Source of the DNA: Aphrophora alni
Taxonomy: Eukaryota; Arthropoda; Insecta; Hemiptera; Aphrophoridae
Length of the DNA stretch: 64,000 nt
Assembly (NCBI GenBank): GCA_963513935.1
Contig: OY740767.1
Coordinates: 155,440,431-155,504,430, forward strand
Direction: 5' to 3'
Shown: in pieces, positions 22,870 to 33,947 of the stretch
Layout of the letters: the number at the start of each line of letters is the position of its first letter
Numbering within the stretch: the stretch's first letter is position 1
Translations under genes and position numbers: made by a program
The notes under the pieces: generated by a model
What the model was told of the DNA's origin: nothing
The model's database searches: none
Seen by the model: only the letters and a program-made list of their open reading frames with translations

Positions 22870-24084
22870 ATGGCGGAAAAGACCCAAGAAGGTAAATCGT
22901 TAATGGCCTACTTAGAAAAGAGAGAAAAAGATGAAAAGGCGTTAAGGGAAAAAGAAAAACAAGAAGAAAGAGTGTTAAGAGAAAAAGAAAGGCAAGAGGA
23001 AAGGGCGTTTAGAGAAAAGGAAAATGAAATAAGGGACAAAAGAGATAAGGAATGGAGGGAGAAGGAGAGCAGAGAAAGGGAGAAGGAGAGCAGAGAAAGA
23101 CAGCAGGAAAGAGAAGAAAGAAGGGCACTCTGGAATAAAATAGAAGGGAGAGTTCAGGGAATAGAATTAGAAGTAGCTAATAATGCGGCTCAACAAGAGG
23201 TTCTTAAAGCTGAAGTGGAGGGGGAGTTTAGGGAAGTTAATGGTAAAATTGAATCATTAGCTGAGAATAGTAAAGTAGTAAATTCTAAAGTAGATAAATT
23301 GGAAAAAGATAATAAATTGTTGGAAAATAAAGTTAGAATTATCGATAAAAAAGTAGGGGAAATAAATTTAGGGGGAATTAGTAGCAGAAATATAATAATA
23401 AATAGAATTGATAATGAAAATGTAAAAGTTGAGTTTTGGGGTAATCCTAAGGAAAGGCCCATGCAATTTATTAGGCAGATAGAAAATTTATTAGAAGAAA
23501 TTCAAGTGGGAATGGAAGATAAGGAAAAGTTAAAGGTTGTTGAACGTCATTTAAGATCAAATGCTGAGTTATGGTGGAATGTAGTGAAAACCGCGGATAT
23601 GGGTTATAGTGACTTTAAGAAACTGTTTATAGATCACTATTGGAACTTGCAATCTCAAAAAATAGTTCGAAATAAAATTGAATATGGGAAATTTTTTGAA
23701 AACGGAAATATGACCAAAGCCGAATATTTTTGTTTACTTGTAAATAAGGCTAGTGATTTAGAACCACCTATCCCGGAAAAATATTTAATTTTCACTATTA
23801 TGCAGCATTTTAGGGAGAATATTAGAATGACTAGTATGGGGAAACCCATGGAAAATATTCAAGAAGCACTCACGTTTCTAACTAGTGTCGATACGATGGA
23901 GGAATCGCGTAGGGGAAACTGGAATTCCAATCAGGAGAGGGATAATAGGCAAACCAAAACCTTTCCTAATAACCCTAACCAGAGATCCTATGGTGACACC
24001 CAAAATAAACCTCGACCTCCAAACCTTTCGAAACCTGGTCCATCAAAAAACCATCCTAACTCGCCTAGGAATTTAAATGGATAA
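22870..24084 (+). CDS. gag: Gag protein of the gypsy element
   Basis: This 404-residue protein starts at ATG 22870 (AAAATGG, A at -3). Residues about 10-95 are a highly charged, Glu/Lys/Arg-rich coiled coil, and 105-150 look like further coiled coil. A retrotransposon-gag domain spans about 165-340 with FWGNPKERPMQFIRQIENLL and AELWWNVVK. The C-terminal 60 residues are Asn/Pro/Arg-rich and have no CCHC zinc knuckle, so RNA binding would rest on basic residues. Gag should form the particle shell. It ends at TAA 24082-24084, just after a slippery sequence. Confidence 0.92.
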   Translation: MAEKTQEGKSLMAYLEKREKDEKALREKEKQEERVLREKERQEERAFREKENEIRDKRDKEWREKESREREKESRERQQEREERRALWNKIEGRVQGIELEVANNAAQQEVLKAEVEGEFREVNGKIESLAENSKVVNSKVDKLEKDNKLLENKVRIIDKKVGEINLGGISSRNIIINRIDNENVKVEFWGNPKERPMQFIRQIENLLEEIQVGMEDKEKLKVVERHLRSNAELWWNVVKTADMGYSDFKKLFIDHYWNLQSQKIVRNKIEYGKFFENGNMTKAEYFCLLVNKASDLEPPIPEKYLIFTIMQHFRENIRMTSMGKPMENIQEALTFLTSVDTMEESRRGNWNSNQERDNRQTKTFPNNPNQRSYGDTQNKPRPPNLSKPGPSKNHPNSPRNLNG

Positions 24085-27000
24085 AAGAGGCCTTTTTGAC
24101 ACCTAATAGACCATCGGATTACACTAAGGCTGCGGATAAAATAATAAATAATAAACAAAGTAGAAATTTAATAAACAATGAAAGAATTAATAAAGAAAAT
24201 TTAGAAAATAAACAAACCATTCATTATAATAAAAATAATCAAATAGGAGGAAGCAAGAAAACAAATTATCGCGTTTACGACTCTACTAATTTGATAGGAG
24301 GAAGCAAGAAACCAAATTATCGTGTTTACGACTCTACTAATCAATTAGGGGGGAGTAAACAAAATAATAGATGTCAATCGTTAACATTCGAGTCAAAAAT
24401 TAAAAACAGAAGTGATTCTAGGGAAAATCAATCAGAAAATAAATGTAAACAATTGAGTTATGTAACGTCAGGAGACAATCTGCGTCATAATGTTGAACCA
24501 CCAGTTTACAAACAACCCACGAACTCTAATTTTAATTCGAATATAATGAAAGATAAAGGCGGCTTCCACTACGGAGTGCGAGATAGGGGCGCTTCGGTCT
24601 CTACAAAACAAATTGTAGAGGAAAAACTAATCCCGAGTCCGCAGGAAACATCTAAACTGTGTGTCGGAGGATTGCATTTAGATTTACGAGGGGATTTATT
24701 AGAAAAAGATAAAAAATATTTCTTAAAGGAAAAACCGATTGAGGAAACTCCTAAAATACCCGTAAATCTAGGAAACAATGTAGTTATGGTAGAAATAGAT
24801 ACAGGAGCCGAAATTTCACTAATTAGTGAAGAATTATATTTAATGTTAAAGAAAGAAGGGCTTGAAATTTTGGAACTCCCTGTAACTGGGGTGGAAATCG
24901 TAACTGCAGTTAAAAGTAAACCATATAAAATAAATAAACAAATTATGATATCAATAAAAATAAAAGAAGTAGAAATCGAATTAAAATTATTAATTGTAAA
25001 AAATTTAAGGTCCAGAATAATAATAGGATGTGATGTATTATACGAATTAAAAGCTAAAATTAATATGGAAGAGCGGTATATAAAACTGTATGTGGAAAAG
25101 GAGGAAGTAATAATATATTATGAAAAATTAGTAGAAACAAAAAGTCAATTAAAAGAAAAAAATTTTAAAAAGGATTCTGTATATTTTAAAAATAATGTTA
25201 AGGGGATAAATGTGAACAAAAGGATTCAACCCGAAGGCATGTTAAAAATTACAGCAAATAACAAAGTGTTGGTTAGTAATAAAAATCAACAAACTTTGAT
25301 AAGAGGGAGGGAGAGAGATAAAATGTGGATAGAAAACCGGATGAGACTACCAGAACGTGACAACCCCGAACAGTGTATGCAGGAGTCGGTCAGGGTCCTA
25401 GTTAGTAAAGAAGGGGATAAGATATTCAAAGGAATGGGATACTTATCGGAGGAGGAAAAGAAAAATAAATTAAATAAATATAAATCGACGAATATGGAAT
25501 TAAATAAAAATAAATCGACGAATAAGCAATTAAATAAAAAATATAATAATAAGGACATGCAGAGTAGGATAAAGGTACTGCCTGGAATGTCTATCGACGC
25601 GCGTGAAAATAAAACTAGATCCAAAAACCACACTTGTAACACAAAATCACTAAAAACACTATCCACTAAAATAAACGAAACAGATAATTGTAATCCAGAA
25701 TTATCTGTTTCTAAGGAAGAAGACACAACCGATGTTGACGAAACCCGAAGACGACACACCACGACGGACAGACAAGAAAATCTACGTCACAAAGAAGATT
25801 TCCACATACATGTAAAAAATTCAATAAGTAACAATAAATCGCGTAATAAAATTAAATTAAACAAAGGAAGAAACAATAGAAGTAGTTTGAATAATAGTAA
25901 TAAGAGCACTTCGCATAAAAATGAGCAAAATTATAGTGTTAAGTTTAGTCCGAATTATCACAGAACACACGTGAAACTGAAGACAAATTTAAAACGTTAT
26001 ACAGCCCATACCGTTAGGAAAAGAGAAAGTAGTTTAGAGTCCAGAGTAGACGGTCGAGCGATAAATAAACAACCGAACTTTGACAGAAGGGTTGTAAACA
26101 AGATAAATGTTTCGGTCGACTATTCACATAATACTATTCTTACAGCGCAAGAGGAAATACAGTTACAAAAGTTAATAAATAAATACCAAAGTATTTTTTC
26201 AGAAATTCCAGGTTTGTCCAATAAATATGAACATGAGCTTAAATTAGGATCTGATAAAACATTTGTAAATAGGAACTATCCAATTCCATTAAATTATAGA
26301 AAGCAAGTAAGGGAAGAAATTGATCACATGTTAAAATATGGAATTATTGAAAGGTCGCGAACGCAATATATCAACCCCATGGTCGTAGTAGTAAAGCCAG
26401 ACTCGTCCATCCGTCTGTGCATGGATGCCCGAAAGTTAAATCAGCTGATAGTACCCGATTATGAAAGTGCACCACCAATGGAAGATATTCTCCGGAAGGG
26501 TCGAAGTAAAAAATACATTAGTAAAATTGACCTAACCTCGAGCTTTTGGCAAATACCGCTGTCAGAGGAGTCAAAACAATTTACGGGGTTCCTTTTTGAG
26601 AATAAAGTATATAACTTCAAAGTAGTTCCATTCGGGTTACAGAATTCAATGGCTGCTTTAGTAAGAGCGGTTGATTTGACATTAGGACACAAGGTGGAAG
26701 AATTTACTCTTAGCTACGTCGACGACTTGATATGTTTGTCAGAAACCTTCGAAGAACACTTACAACATCTGGAAGAAATATTTCAGAAGTTTCAAGATGG
26801 CGGCCTTACCATTAATCCAAAGAAAACTTTATTTTGCCAGGAAAAAATTAAATTTTTAGGTTATGTTTTTTCTAGAGAAGGAATAGGAACAGATCCCGAA
26901 AAATTAAATGCTATTCGTGATTTTCCAGTTCCAACTACTGTAAAGCAGTTACAGTCATTTTTAGGATTCGTAAATTACTATTCCAGGTTTACAGCCAAAT

Positions 27001-28775
27001 ACGCAACTTCTACTAATCCGTTATACCACCTATTACAAAAGGGAAGAAAATGGGTGTGGAGTGAGGAAATGCAACAAGCGTTTCAGGCGGTCAAGGACTT
27101 GTTTTTGGAGTCAGTGGTGATAGCTCATCCGGTGGAAGGAGAAGAAACGTTCCTTCAGACTGATGCCAGCACGACAGCAATCGCTAGCCAGCTATATCAG
27201 CGCAACCAGGAAGGAGAGGTTAGAGTAATTGGTTTCGTAAGCAGAACACTGAAAGTTTACGAGAAACATTACTCAATCTGCGAGCTGGAATTGCTAGCAA
27301 TTGTGCATGGTTTAAAGAAGTTTAGACCACTAGTACTTGGAGCACCTTTAACCATCATTACGGACAACAAAGCGTTAAAATTTTTGACCACCTGTAAGTT
27401 GGTGAATAGTAGGATGACGCGATGGATCCTAACAATTCAAGAATATCATCCTAGAATAGTGCATTGTGCAGGGAAAGATAATATACCCTGTGATATAGTG
27501 AGCAGAATGTATGATTCTCGGGACATCACGGATAGAATAAGGATCAAAATTAATAAAATAGAAGTAGGAAAAAATGTAAGATTACAATATCTAATACAAA
27601 ACTTTGCACTTAAACAAAATGAAAATTTAGAATGTAGTAATATTAAACGTAATATAAATAATTATAATAGAAATTACAGAATTGAAAATGAATTGTTATA
27701 TAAATATGGAAGAAACCGTTGGAAATTAGTGATTCCATCAGAAATAGAGACGGAATTAATAATGGAGATACATAAAGCTTATGGACACCTGGGAAGGAAC
27801 AAATTATATTACATGATGAAAAATATGTTTAGCTGTAAGGATTTATTTAGAAAAATACTAGAAATTATAAAATACTGTGACATATGTCAAAGGGCGAAAT
27901 ATACAGTGAAGTATTTACAAGGTGAGAGTAAACCTATGGTGACCGATAGGAAACTAGACTTAGTAGCTATAGACTTCTTAGGACCACTGCCGAGAACAAC
28001 AGGAAATGTGCAATATATTTTGGTTGTTATTGACATATTCTCTAAATATGTAAAGTTGTATACAGTTAGGAATCCAACTACTCAGGCGAGTATAGATAAG
28101 CTGACTCAGTATTTTAGGGAGGTAGGGAAACCAAAATGTGTGTTAACGGATTATGGCAGGGCATTCACCTCAAGACATTGGGATCAATGGATGGAAGAGC
28201 AAGGAGTTCTGCATAGGTTGATTCCAATTAGACACCCACAGGTGAACCTGGCAGAACGAGTCAACAGGGAAATCGTCAGGATTCTGAGAACTTTCTGCCA
28301 TAATTCACAGACAAGTTGGAGGAACTACGTGTCATACATTGAGGAGCTGATGAATACAACACCACACGAGATTACAGGATATACACCAGAAGAAATACAA
28401 AAGGATAGAGAACCAGAATATATTTGGCACAGGTTGAAATACCAAGGACCACAGGTAATGGAGACGGCAAGGAAGAAAAAGCAAAATTGTTTCGCAAGGA
28501 TTTTGCACAAGGGAAGGAATAGAGCTACACGTCAAAATAGGGGTAAGAGGTTCGTAATGCTAAGAGTAGGAGATCGCGTCTTGGTTAGACAAAACACCAG
28601 AATTCTGGCCAAGACGGGAAAAAACGAAACACAAAAACTCTTTCTACTGTATACTGGTCCATTTGAAATTGTAAATAAAATAGGTAGTAAGACTTTCATT
28701 GTAAAAAATATAAATAATAATAAAATCAAAGGGAAATATGATATAAAGGATTTACGAATCTACTATGGAGCGTAA
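24069..28775 (+). CDS. pol: Pol polyprotein of the gypsy element (protease, RT, RNase H, integrase)
   Basis: Pol is in the -1 frame relative to gag and has no early ATG, so it is made as Gag-Pol. Counting from 24096, an Asn/Lys-rich segment precedes an aspartic protease with DTGAEISLI at about residue 235. A second low-complexity Lys/Asn-rich spacer of about 350 residues separates it from the RT, which has FGLQNSMAALVRAVD and YVDD at 874-877. RNase H follows, with QTDAST (Asp about 1023), ELELLAIVHGL and TDNKAL. Integrase has H-x4-H and CDICQ zinc ligands, then AIDFLGPL, LTDYGRAF and NLAERVNRE as the D,D,E triad, and a C-terminal domain ending YDIKDLRIYYGA. All key residues are present. It differs from canonical FGLxNAPxTFQ in the RT motif. 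Confidence 0.95.
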   Translation, partial: EFKWIKEAFLTPNRPSDYTKAADKIINNKQSRNLINNERINKENLENKQTIHYNKNNQIGGSKKTNYRVYDSTNLIGGSKKPNYRVYDSTNQLGGSKQNNRCQSLTFESKIKNRSDSRENQSENKCKQLSYVTSGDNLRHNVEPPVYKQPTNSNFNSNIMKDKGGFHYGVRDRGASVSTKQIVEEKLIPSPQETSKLCVGGLHLDLRGDLLEKDKKYFLKEKPIEETPKIPVNLGNNVVMVEIDTGAEISLISEELYLMLKKEGLEILELPVTGVEIVTAVKSKPYKINKQIMISIKIKEVEIELKLLIVKNLRSRIIIGCDVLYELKAKINMEERYIKLYVEKEEVIIYYEKLVETKSQLKEKNFKKDSVYFKNNVKGINVNKRIQPEGMLKITANNKVLVSNKNQQTLIRGRERDKMWIENRMRLPERDNPEQCMQESVRVLVSKEGDKIFKGMGYLSEEEKKNKLNKYKSTNMELNKNKSTNKQLNKKYNNKDMQSRIKVLPGMSIDARENKTRSKNHTCNTKSLKTLSTKINETDNCNPELSVSKEEDTTDVDETRRRHTTTDRQENLRHKEDFHIHVKNSISNNKSRNKIKLNKGRNNRSSLNNSNKSTSHKNEQNYSVKFSPNYHRTHVKLKTNLKRYTAHTVRKRESSLESRVDGRAINKQPNFDRRVVNKINVSVDYSHNTILTAQEEIQLQKLINKYQSIFSEIPGLSNKYEHELKLGSDKTFVNRNYPIPLNYRKQVREEIDHMLKYGIIERSRTQYINPMVVVVKPDSSIRLCMDARKLNQLIVPDYESAPPMEDILRKGRSKKYISKIDLTSSFWQIPLSEESKQFTGFLFENKVYNFKVVPFGLQNSMAALVRAVDLTLGHKVEEFTLSYVDDLICLSETFEEHLQHLEEIFQKFQDGGLTINPKKTLFCQEKIKFLGYVFSREGIGTDPEKLNAIRDFPVPTTVKQLQSFLGFVNYYSRFTAKYATSTNPLYHLLQKGRKWVWSEEMQQAFQAVKDLFLESVVIAHPVEGEETFLQTDASTTAIASQLYQRNQEGEVRVIGFVSRTLKVYEKHYSICELELLAIVHGLKKFRPLVLGAPLTIITDNKALKFLTTCKLVNSRMTRWILTIQEYHPRIVHCAGKDNIPCDIVSRMYDSRDITDRIRIKINKIEVGKNVRLQYLIQNFALKQNENLECSNIKRNINNYNRNYRIENELLYKYGRNRWKLVIPSEIETELIMEIHKAYGHLGRNKLYYMMKNMFSCKDLFRKILEIIKYCDICQRAKYTVKYLQGESKPMVTDRKLDLVAIDFLGPLPRTTGNVQYILVVIDIFSKYVKLYTVRNPTTQASIDKLTQYFREVGKPKCVLTDYGRAFTSRHWDQWMEEQGVLHRLIPIRHPQVNLAERVNREIVRILRTFCHNSQTSWRNYVSYIEELMNTTPHEITGYTPEEIQKDREPEYIWHRLKYQGPQVMETARKKKQNCFARILHKGRNRATRQNRGKRFVMLRVGDRVLVRQNTRILAKTGKNETQKLFLLYTGPFEIVNKIGSKTFIVKNINNNKIKGKYDIKDLRIYYGA
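24072..24078 (+). promoter_or_regulatory. -1 ribosomal frameshift site (TTTAAAT)
   Basis: The heptamer T TTA AAT, read in the gag frame, fits the X XXY YYZ rule. It is 3 nt before the gag stop (24082-24084). The pol frame opens at 24069, after a TAG at 24066-24068, so the shift must occur in the 16-nt overlap that contains the heptamer. No ATG is available near the start of pol. I could not identify the downstream stimulatory structure by eye. Confidence 0.8.
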
Positions 28776-29833
28776 ATCAAAATTAACAGGTGTTTAGGAT
28801 AGGACATGAATTATGAAAACCCTGTATAAATGTAAAAAGAAATATAAGCATACAACGTTTAAGAGGAAAATGATTAATAGTTATAAGGAAATTCAAGATA
28901 TAGTATAATTAAGCTGAATAATAAATAAAAATAATAGGTTAATGGATTTAACATGCTGCAAGAATAAATTAAGTATCCAGATGTATACTAAAAGCAGGTT
29001 TGATGTCAGAATGGGAAACCAGCCCTAATGAATGAAACCGTAAGCAGATTAAAAACATAATATTTTGATTCAATGAGTAACGGAAGCAAGGTTGTGTTGA
29101 CTAGGTCAAGGAAGACAATATTGACTTAGGATGTCTACTGTCAGTCGGCTAACGGAACAAGGTCGCAAGAATACAAAGGGAATGGAATGTCGACAATTAT
29201 ACTAAATCACAACAGAGAAAAGTTGTAATGAAAATCAAGACCAGATTAAGTGTTACACCATTGGATTCAGCAAATTCAGACGAAAAAGCCTAACAAAAAA
29301 TTTTAGAAAAAGTAAATAATATTAAAATAAAAAAGTTTAATCATAATAACTAATAAAAAAATCAAAGGGGAAATTTTAAAGTAAAAAATAAAGGGGTAAG
29401 TTGACTAAGGGAAAACAGTAAATTAATTAAAATTAAAATTGAAATTAAAGCGTTTTGACTGGGGTAACTTTGTTATTAATCGAGACTAGCCAGAAGTTAA
29501 GGTATGGAGATTATAGAATGTCAAGTTATCTCAGGAAAGTAATAAGCCCCAATATAGTGTGAAAAGTGAAGTGAACTGAATAATTATAAGAAAAACAATT
29601 AAAAACAATTATAAACAATCAATTAATATTATAAATAAATGTCATAAATTAATGTATAATATAAAGATATGTCATGTATTATGTTAGAAATCTAGGAGTA
29701 GAAAAGGCAGAACAGGGAACAAGGTGAGATTAATTTTGAAGATTGTTGAAGTTTAAATATGGGGTATCGTATGTTATGTCATAACTCATGAAATATTGAA
29801 AATATTTCAACGTGGCTGACATAAGGAGGGAGC
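28776..29833 (+). other. Gypsy 3' non-coding region with polypurine tract
   Basis: The region has no env-like frame. It ends in ATAAGGAGGGAGC directly before the 3' LTR; the purine run AAGGAGGGAG is the likely plus-strand primer. The length (about 1.06 kb) is long for a Ty3/gypsy element without env. Confidence 0.7.
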
Positions 29834-32373
29834 TACAACGGAAATTCGTTGTATGGGGTTATGTTTTGGTCAAAAAAGAAAAATATCAAAAAATAATCCC
29901 AATGCAAGGTATGGATGTTTTGTAGAACTTTTTACTGCTTATAGCCGGTCGGTGAGATTGAACTATGAAATGGTCCAAGGTCAAATCTTACTGGCTTGTT
30001 CTAACAGTAAATTCCTATGTCGGCGGATTTTGAATTGAAAAATCATTTTTTATGAATTTTGAAAATGTGAAATAATAATGTATAAGGATATGTAGTTGTA
30101 ATACAAGTTGTATGCAATACATATCTAGTACTGTTATTTCATATTAACTAACAGACGTTACGGCATATTTAAATGAAGAATTTAAAAATTTTCAAAATTA
30201 ATAAAAATTAAAAAACCTTGGTATTTTTGAAAATAAAATGTAATTTTAAGTTAAAAGTATTCTTGATAAAATTTGGAAAAAGTTGATATTTAAAAAGTTA
30301 GCAGAAAAGGTCAAGTATAAAAGCTAATAAAGGTAAATAAAAATAAATTTTGAAAAAAGGATTGTATAGAAGTAATTAAATAAATAAAGTTATACTATAA
30401 TTAATGATTAAAAATTTAAATTTGAGTAAAACAAAAGAGTTATGGTTTTCACGCTATATTATGAAAAGGAAAAAAGATAAGAAGTGGAAATTTTGCAAAA
30501 AGAGGTTAAAACCTAATATCTAAAAGTTGTGTAAATTTCAGGAAAATCAGTTAATAAATAAACCCCAAACCCAAAGGTGTGAAAATACGCACGGGATTAC
30601 ATCACTACCAGAAGTCGTAGAATTGTGTTATCACGGCTAGTGCGTTTAAATCACGAAATAAACAAAGTGACAAAGTTTGAAAGAAAAAACTTTAAAGGTG
30701 TAAGAATTAAAAACTGTAAATTACGCAAATTCTTACGTAAGCTATTGAAGGCGAATGAATAGTCCGAGAAATGTCATTCGAAGTGCGGGAAATTGCCGCG
30801 GTCGAGAGCTACAACACACCGGTTACGTAAAAACGCAAAAACTGTTAGGAAAAGTGTTATAGACAATTAAAAGGAAAACAATGAAGATTTTTTCATCAGC
30901 CAGTTACAAGTTGCAGGGTTTAAATGTTCAAGGATAAGTGACGTAGTTAGAGGCGGAGCCAGAATACCAACTTACAGCAAAAATAGATTAAAGGATTAAT
31001 TAGAACAAAGTGATTAAAAAGGACAAATTAAAAACGGTAAACGTAATAAATAAATTAATAATAAATAACTGAACCACCTACACCAAAAATAATCAAGAAA
31101 TTGCATAGAAATACACCATAAATGGAACTATCGTATCGGTCCAGTGAGGGAAAAAAATTGGTATCGATATACGATAGTTTTTGGCTATAAAAAGAGCCGC
31201 ACGAATCTCATAGAGGTCTCTTGGAAAAAATCGTGGAAACAGTTGCTAGGGGTGACTATGCCCGAACGTCTCTTTTAAAAAATAGTTTGAACAAGTGCTA
31301 GGGGTGGCTATGCCAGTTTGCCGACTCAAGATTCGCAATAAAGAAGTTTAAGTGTTACAATGCCAATGTATTAAAACAGCGTCAACGAGAGCGATAGAAG
31401 GTGATAGATTCAAACAACCAGCCAGCCTTCTAAACTACATGGAGAAAATATAAGACAACTTTAATCGAAATTCAACCAACCAGACACCAGAGGACCATCA
31501 GCATCTCAGGACTCAGGATCGACAACACGGCGGACAAGGTCTGAGAAAATCCAAATTTCCTTTTTTAAAGGGCAAAATTGGCCCGATTTTAGAGTCTCAC
31601 TGATTTTCCTGAGATAATTTTTTTTTGTGTGTAATTAAATAAATATATTAAATAGATAATGTCAAACTCATGTGTGAATAAAAATCTTTTTCAATAAATA
31701 AATTTGATAAATTAAATAATTTAAATTCAGAAATAATAGAAATTTTTTTATATATATCAATTTTAAGAAATTCATAAGTGATTGCCTCCTGCTCAAAAGA
31801 AAAATATTTAGTTATTATCCATTAATTTTGTTAGAGAAATTGTTTTGAATTTTATTTTGTTGACTTGTGTCAAGCTTATTATTTCAGTTGTTTTTATTTC
31901 AGTTAATTAAAAGAATTAATTTTTTTATTTATCCTCTAAATCTGTGTTTTATTTAGAATTGGTCACACATTTATATGCTATATTTTCAGGTTTGTTATTA
32001 TAAAAAAGGGTAAAATATATTGTATCAAAAAGGTATTCCTAAGGACACACCTGCGAGATTAAAATTCGAAAATAAAGTAAATTCGTGTTCTCCCTGAGAA
32101 ATAGGGTAATCATAAATACAGTTACTGGAAGTCGTAAATAAAAAGGGGGGTACCGGTAATTTGGGGCAACTCAAATTATCGAAGAAGTTATTCAATCCAG
32201 GCCAGCAAGATAGTAAGCCAAAAACTTCCAGTGGATTGGATAATTTATTCTTTTTGTCACGCGAGAACGAATCCTGTAGGCTAAAAATCTCAGGATTCGA
32301 GACTGTTGCGTATTAATTAAGATAGGGGGCGTAATTAGTCTGACTCTAAAAAAGTTAGAGTTTTTTCGTTGTA
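29834..32373 (+). repeat. 3' LTR of the gypsy element (2,540 bp)
   Basis: It has the same length as the 5' LTR. I saw four single-base differences: C/T at 20057/30000 of the paired copies, a T/A at about 20242/30185, A/G in the ATACxATAG stretch, and G/C in GCCAGxAAG. AATAAA at 31337-31342 would provide 3'-end formation. Confidence 0.93.
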
Positions 32374-32599
32374 GTACATATAATATAAAATTTTAAAAAA
32401 ACATCTAGAATTATGTATAAGATAGTATTTTTATGTTGGGGTCGATTAAGCTCCAAATTGCATAGCATGAGTGCTCATTGATAGTTTTATCATAAAAATA
32501 TTTAAAAACTATAATAAATAACATATATGGAAAAACAAAAATATTAACTAATATCAAAACTACCCCAAAACACCTTGAAGTATGAGTAGATAATCACAA

Positions 32600-33040
32600 A
32601 ATAAAAAAAAGTTGAGCATTTCAAATACTTTGGTACATAGATCAGTTGGAATTGAATCTAAAAAATCGTTTGAAGATAAAACACAAAAAGATGGAACCAG
32701 CTTTTCAACTGACTAAGGACACATATAACAACATTTCTCTTTCTTGGAATACAAAATTGAGACATTAAAAAATATAAAAAGATGGAACCAGCTTTTCAAC
32801 TGACTAAGGACACATATAACAACATTTCTCTTTCTTGGAATACAAAATTGAGACATTAAAAAATATTGATAAGACCAGAAGCTATCTATGCATCCGAAAC
32901 CAAGACTTTAACAAATGACCCATTGAAAAACTAAAAAAGAAGAATCATTAGAAAATTCTGGTCTAAATGAAAGGAAATTAATCTTGAAGAAAACAGTGTA
33001 GAAGAAAATAGAAGAATTATTTAATTCAAATTGAAAAAGG
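32600..33040 (+). pseudogene. LINE reverse transcriptase remnant with a 91-bp tandem duplication
   Basis: Plus-strand frames read FKYFGTxISWN, NTKLRH, RPEAIYASETKTL and KRRIIRKFW, resembling the thumb and post-RT region of RTE-type or similar LINEs. A 91-bp block (32685-32775) is repeated immediately at 32776-32866. Stops and the duplication show it is inactive. Confidence 0.6.
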
Positions 33041-33072
33041 AGAATCATTTTTACAGCTACAGTAATGGTTTT

Positions 33073-33540
33073 TTAAATTTTTTTATTACTGTTGAGACCG
33101 ATGGTTCTTGGTGGAATTCCATGTTTAAAGATAATAAAACACAATTTTTTATTTTGTACTATCCACTTTTTATTAGTCTAGCCGACCAATGGTTTCGCCT
33201 GCTAAGGCATTGACGAGGCTGTATTATTGACGACCAGTTAGATTTGTATAACTCTCCATTAGTAAAACCTTTAAAAGTTATTTGTACTTAGAACAATCAA
33301 CTAGTTTTCCCAATATGTATTGTTCCTATGGTCATTGCCCAGGCCGGGTATTTCCCCAACCTTCCATTCTTTGTATCCTAACTCCCACCCTCTAGTTTTA
33401 AGGTTTTCTGGTTTTTTTTCTTTCTTTTTTCTTCAGTCTGTAATACAGCTTCGTCAATGCCTTAGCAGGCGAAACCATTGGTCGGCTAGACTAATAAAAA
33501 GTGGATAGTACAAAATAAAAAATTGTGTTTTATTATCTCT
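33073..33540 (+). mobile_element. Penelope-like family A terminal fragment with inverted tail
   Basis: Positions 33229-33291 encode the last residues of the family A protein (DDQLDLYNSPLVKPLKVICT, then stop). The family A 3' region follows to about 33537. Positions 33085-33228 are an inverted copy of part of that 3' region. The minus-strand sense of 33183-33230, and the matching plus-strand part near 33455-33500, include GGCGAAACC and TTGGTC, half of a hammerhead-like core, but no CUGANGA box. Confidence 0.8.
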
Positions 33541-33655
33541 ACATTAATGGAATTAAGAATTAATGGAAACAGACTCATTAAACAGATTTTCGACTTTTTC
33601 ATGAACAGAAAAACTAAAACAAACTGAAAATGAATTCATTCTCAGTATCCAGGCC

Positions 33656-33947
33656 ACTATTATTTTAAAATAAAGTTTCTTACCTTTGTTTCCGTCAAGT
33701 GACCTCTTTCTTGCAATCGTGACGCGTTTCGGGACTTTTATCCCATCTTCAAACACAGGTATATTAATTTAAATTACTCGACCGAAGTCGTCAAACACTA
33801 AAATTATTCATAAAAACACACATATCACATTAAAAGTCCTATTTGGTGTACACCTTCTGGCTATCGAACGTCAACGAAATGCGCCACGATTGCAAAAAAG
33901 AGGTCACTTGACGGAAACAAAGGTAAGAAACTTTATTTTAAAACAAA
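33656..33947 (-). mobile_element. Penelope-like pseudo-LTR (family C) with inverted tail
   Basis: About 70 bp at 33656-33728 and 33877-33947 are inverted copies of each other (TTTCTTACCTTTGTTTCCG and its complement). Between them on the minus strand lies a hammerhead-like motif. The layout is the same as at 181-1760 and 60067-60558. No coding part is present. Confidence 0.6.
33721..33752 (-). ncRNA. Hammerhead-ribozyme-like motif (family C)
   Basis: The minus strand reads TTGAAGA, T, GGGA, a 6-nt loop, TCCC, then GAAACGCGTC. Stem II is four perfect pairs, and GAAAC with GCGTC fits a short stem III and a GUC cleavage site. Box I has U where the consensus CUGANGA needs C, a change expected to damage catalysis. 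Confidence 0.4.

Larger units (their letters stand above)
19887..32377 (+). mobile_element. Complete, young Ty3/gypsy LTR retrotransposon
   Basis: The element proper is 19891-32373 (12,483 bp), flanked by GTAC at 19887-19890 and 32374-32377. It has two 2,540-bp LTRs, a 0.44-kb leader with a primer-binding-site candidate, gag, pol in the -1 frame, and a 1.06-kb non-coding tail with a purine tract just before the 3' LTR. Both coding frames are open. I noticed only four differences between the LTRs by eye, so insertion is recent. No env frame follows pol. It lies in GDAP2 intron 1 in the orientation opposite to the gene. Confidence 0.95.

Noticed and set aside
22870..23120. Tandem-like EKE/R-rich codons as a separate charged-protein gene
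   Set aside because: They are continuous with the gag domain in one frame after the element leader, so they belong to Gag as a coiled coil.
25286..25762. 158-residue minus-strand open frame inside gypsy pol
   Set aside because: It is the antisense shadow of the Lys/Asn-rich pol spacer and has no homology or regulatory context of its own.
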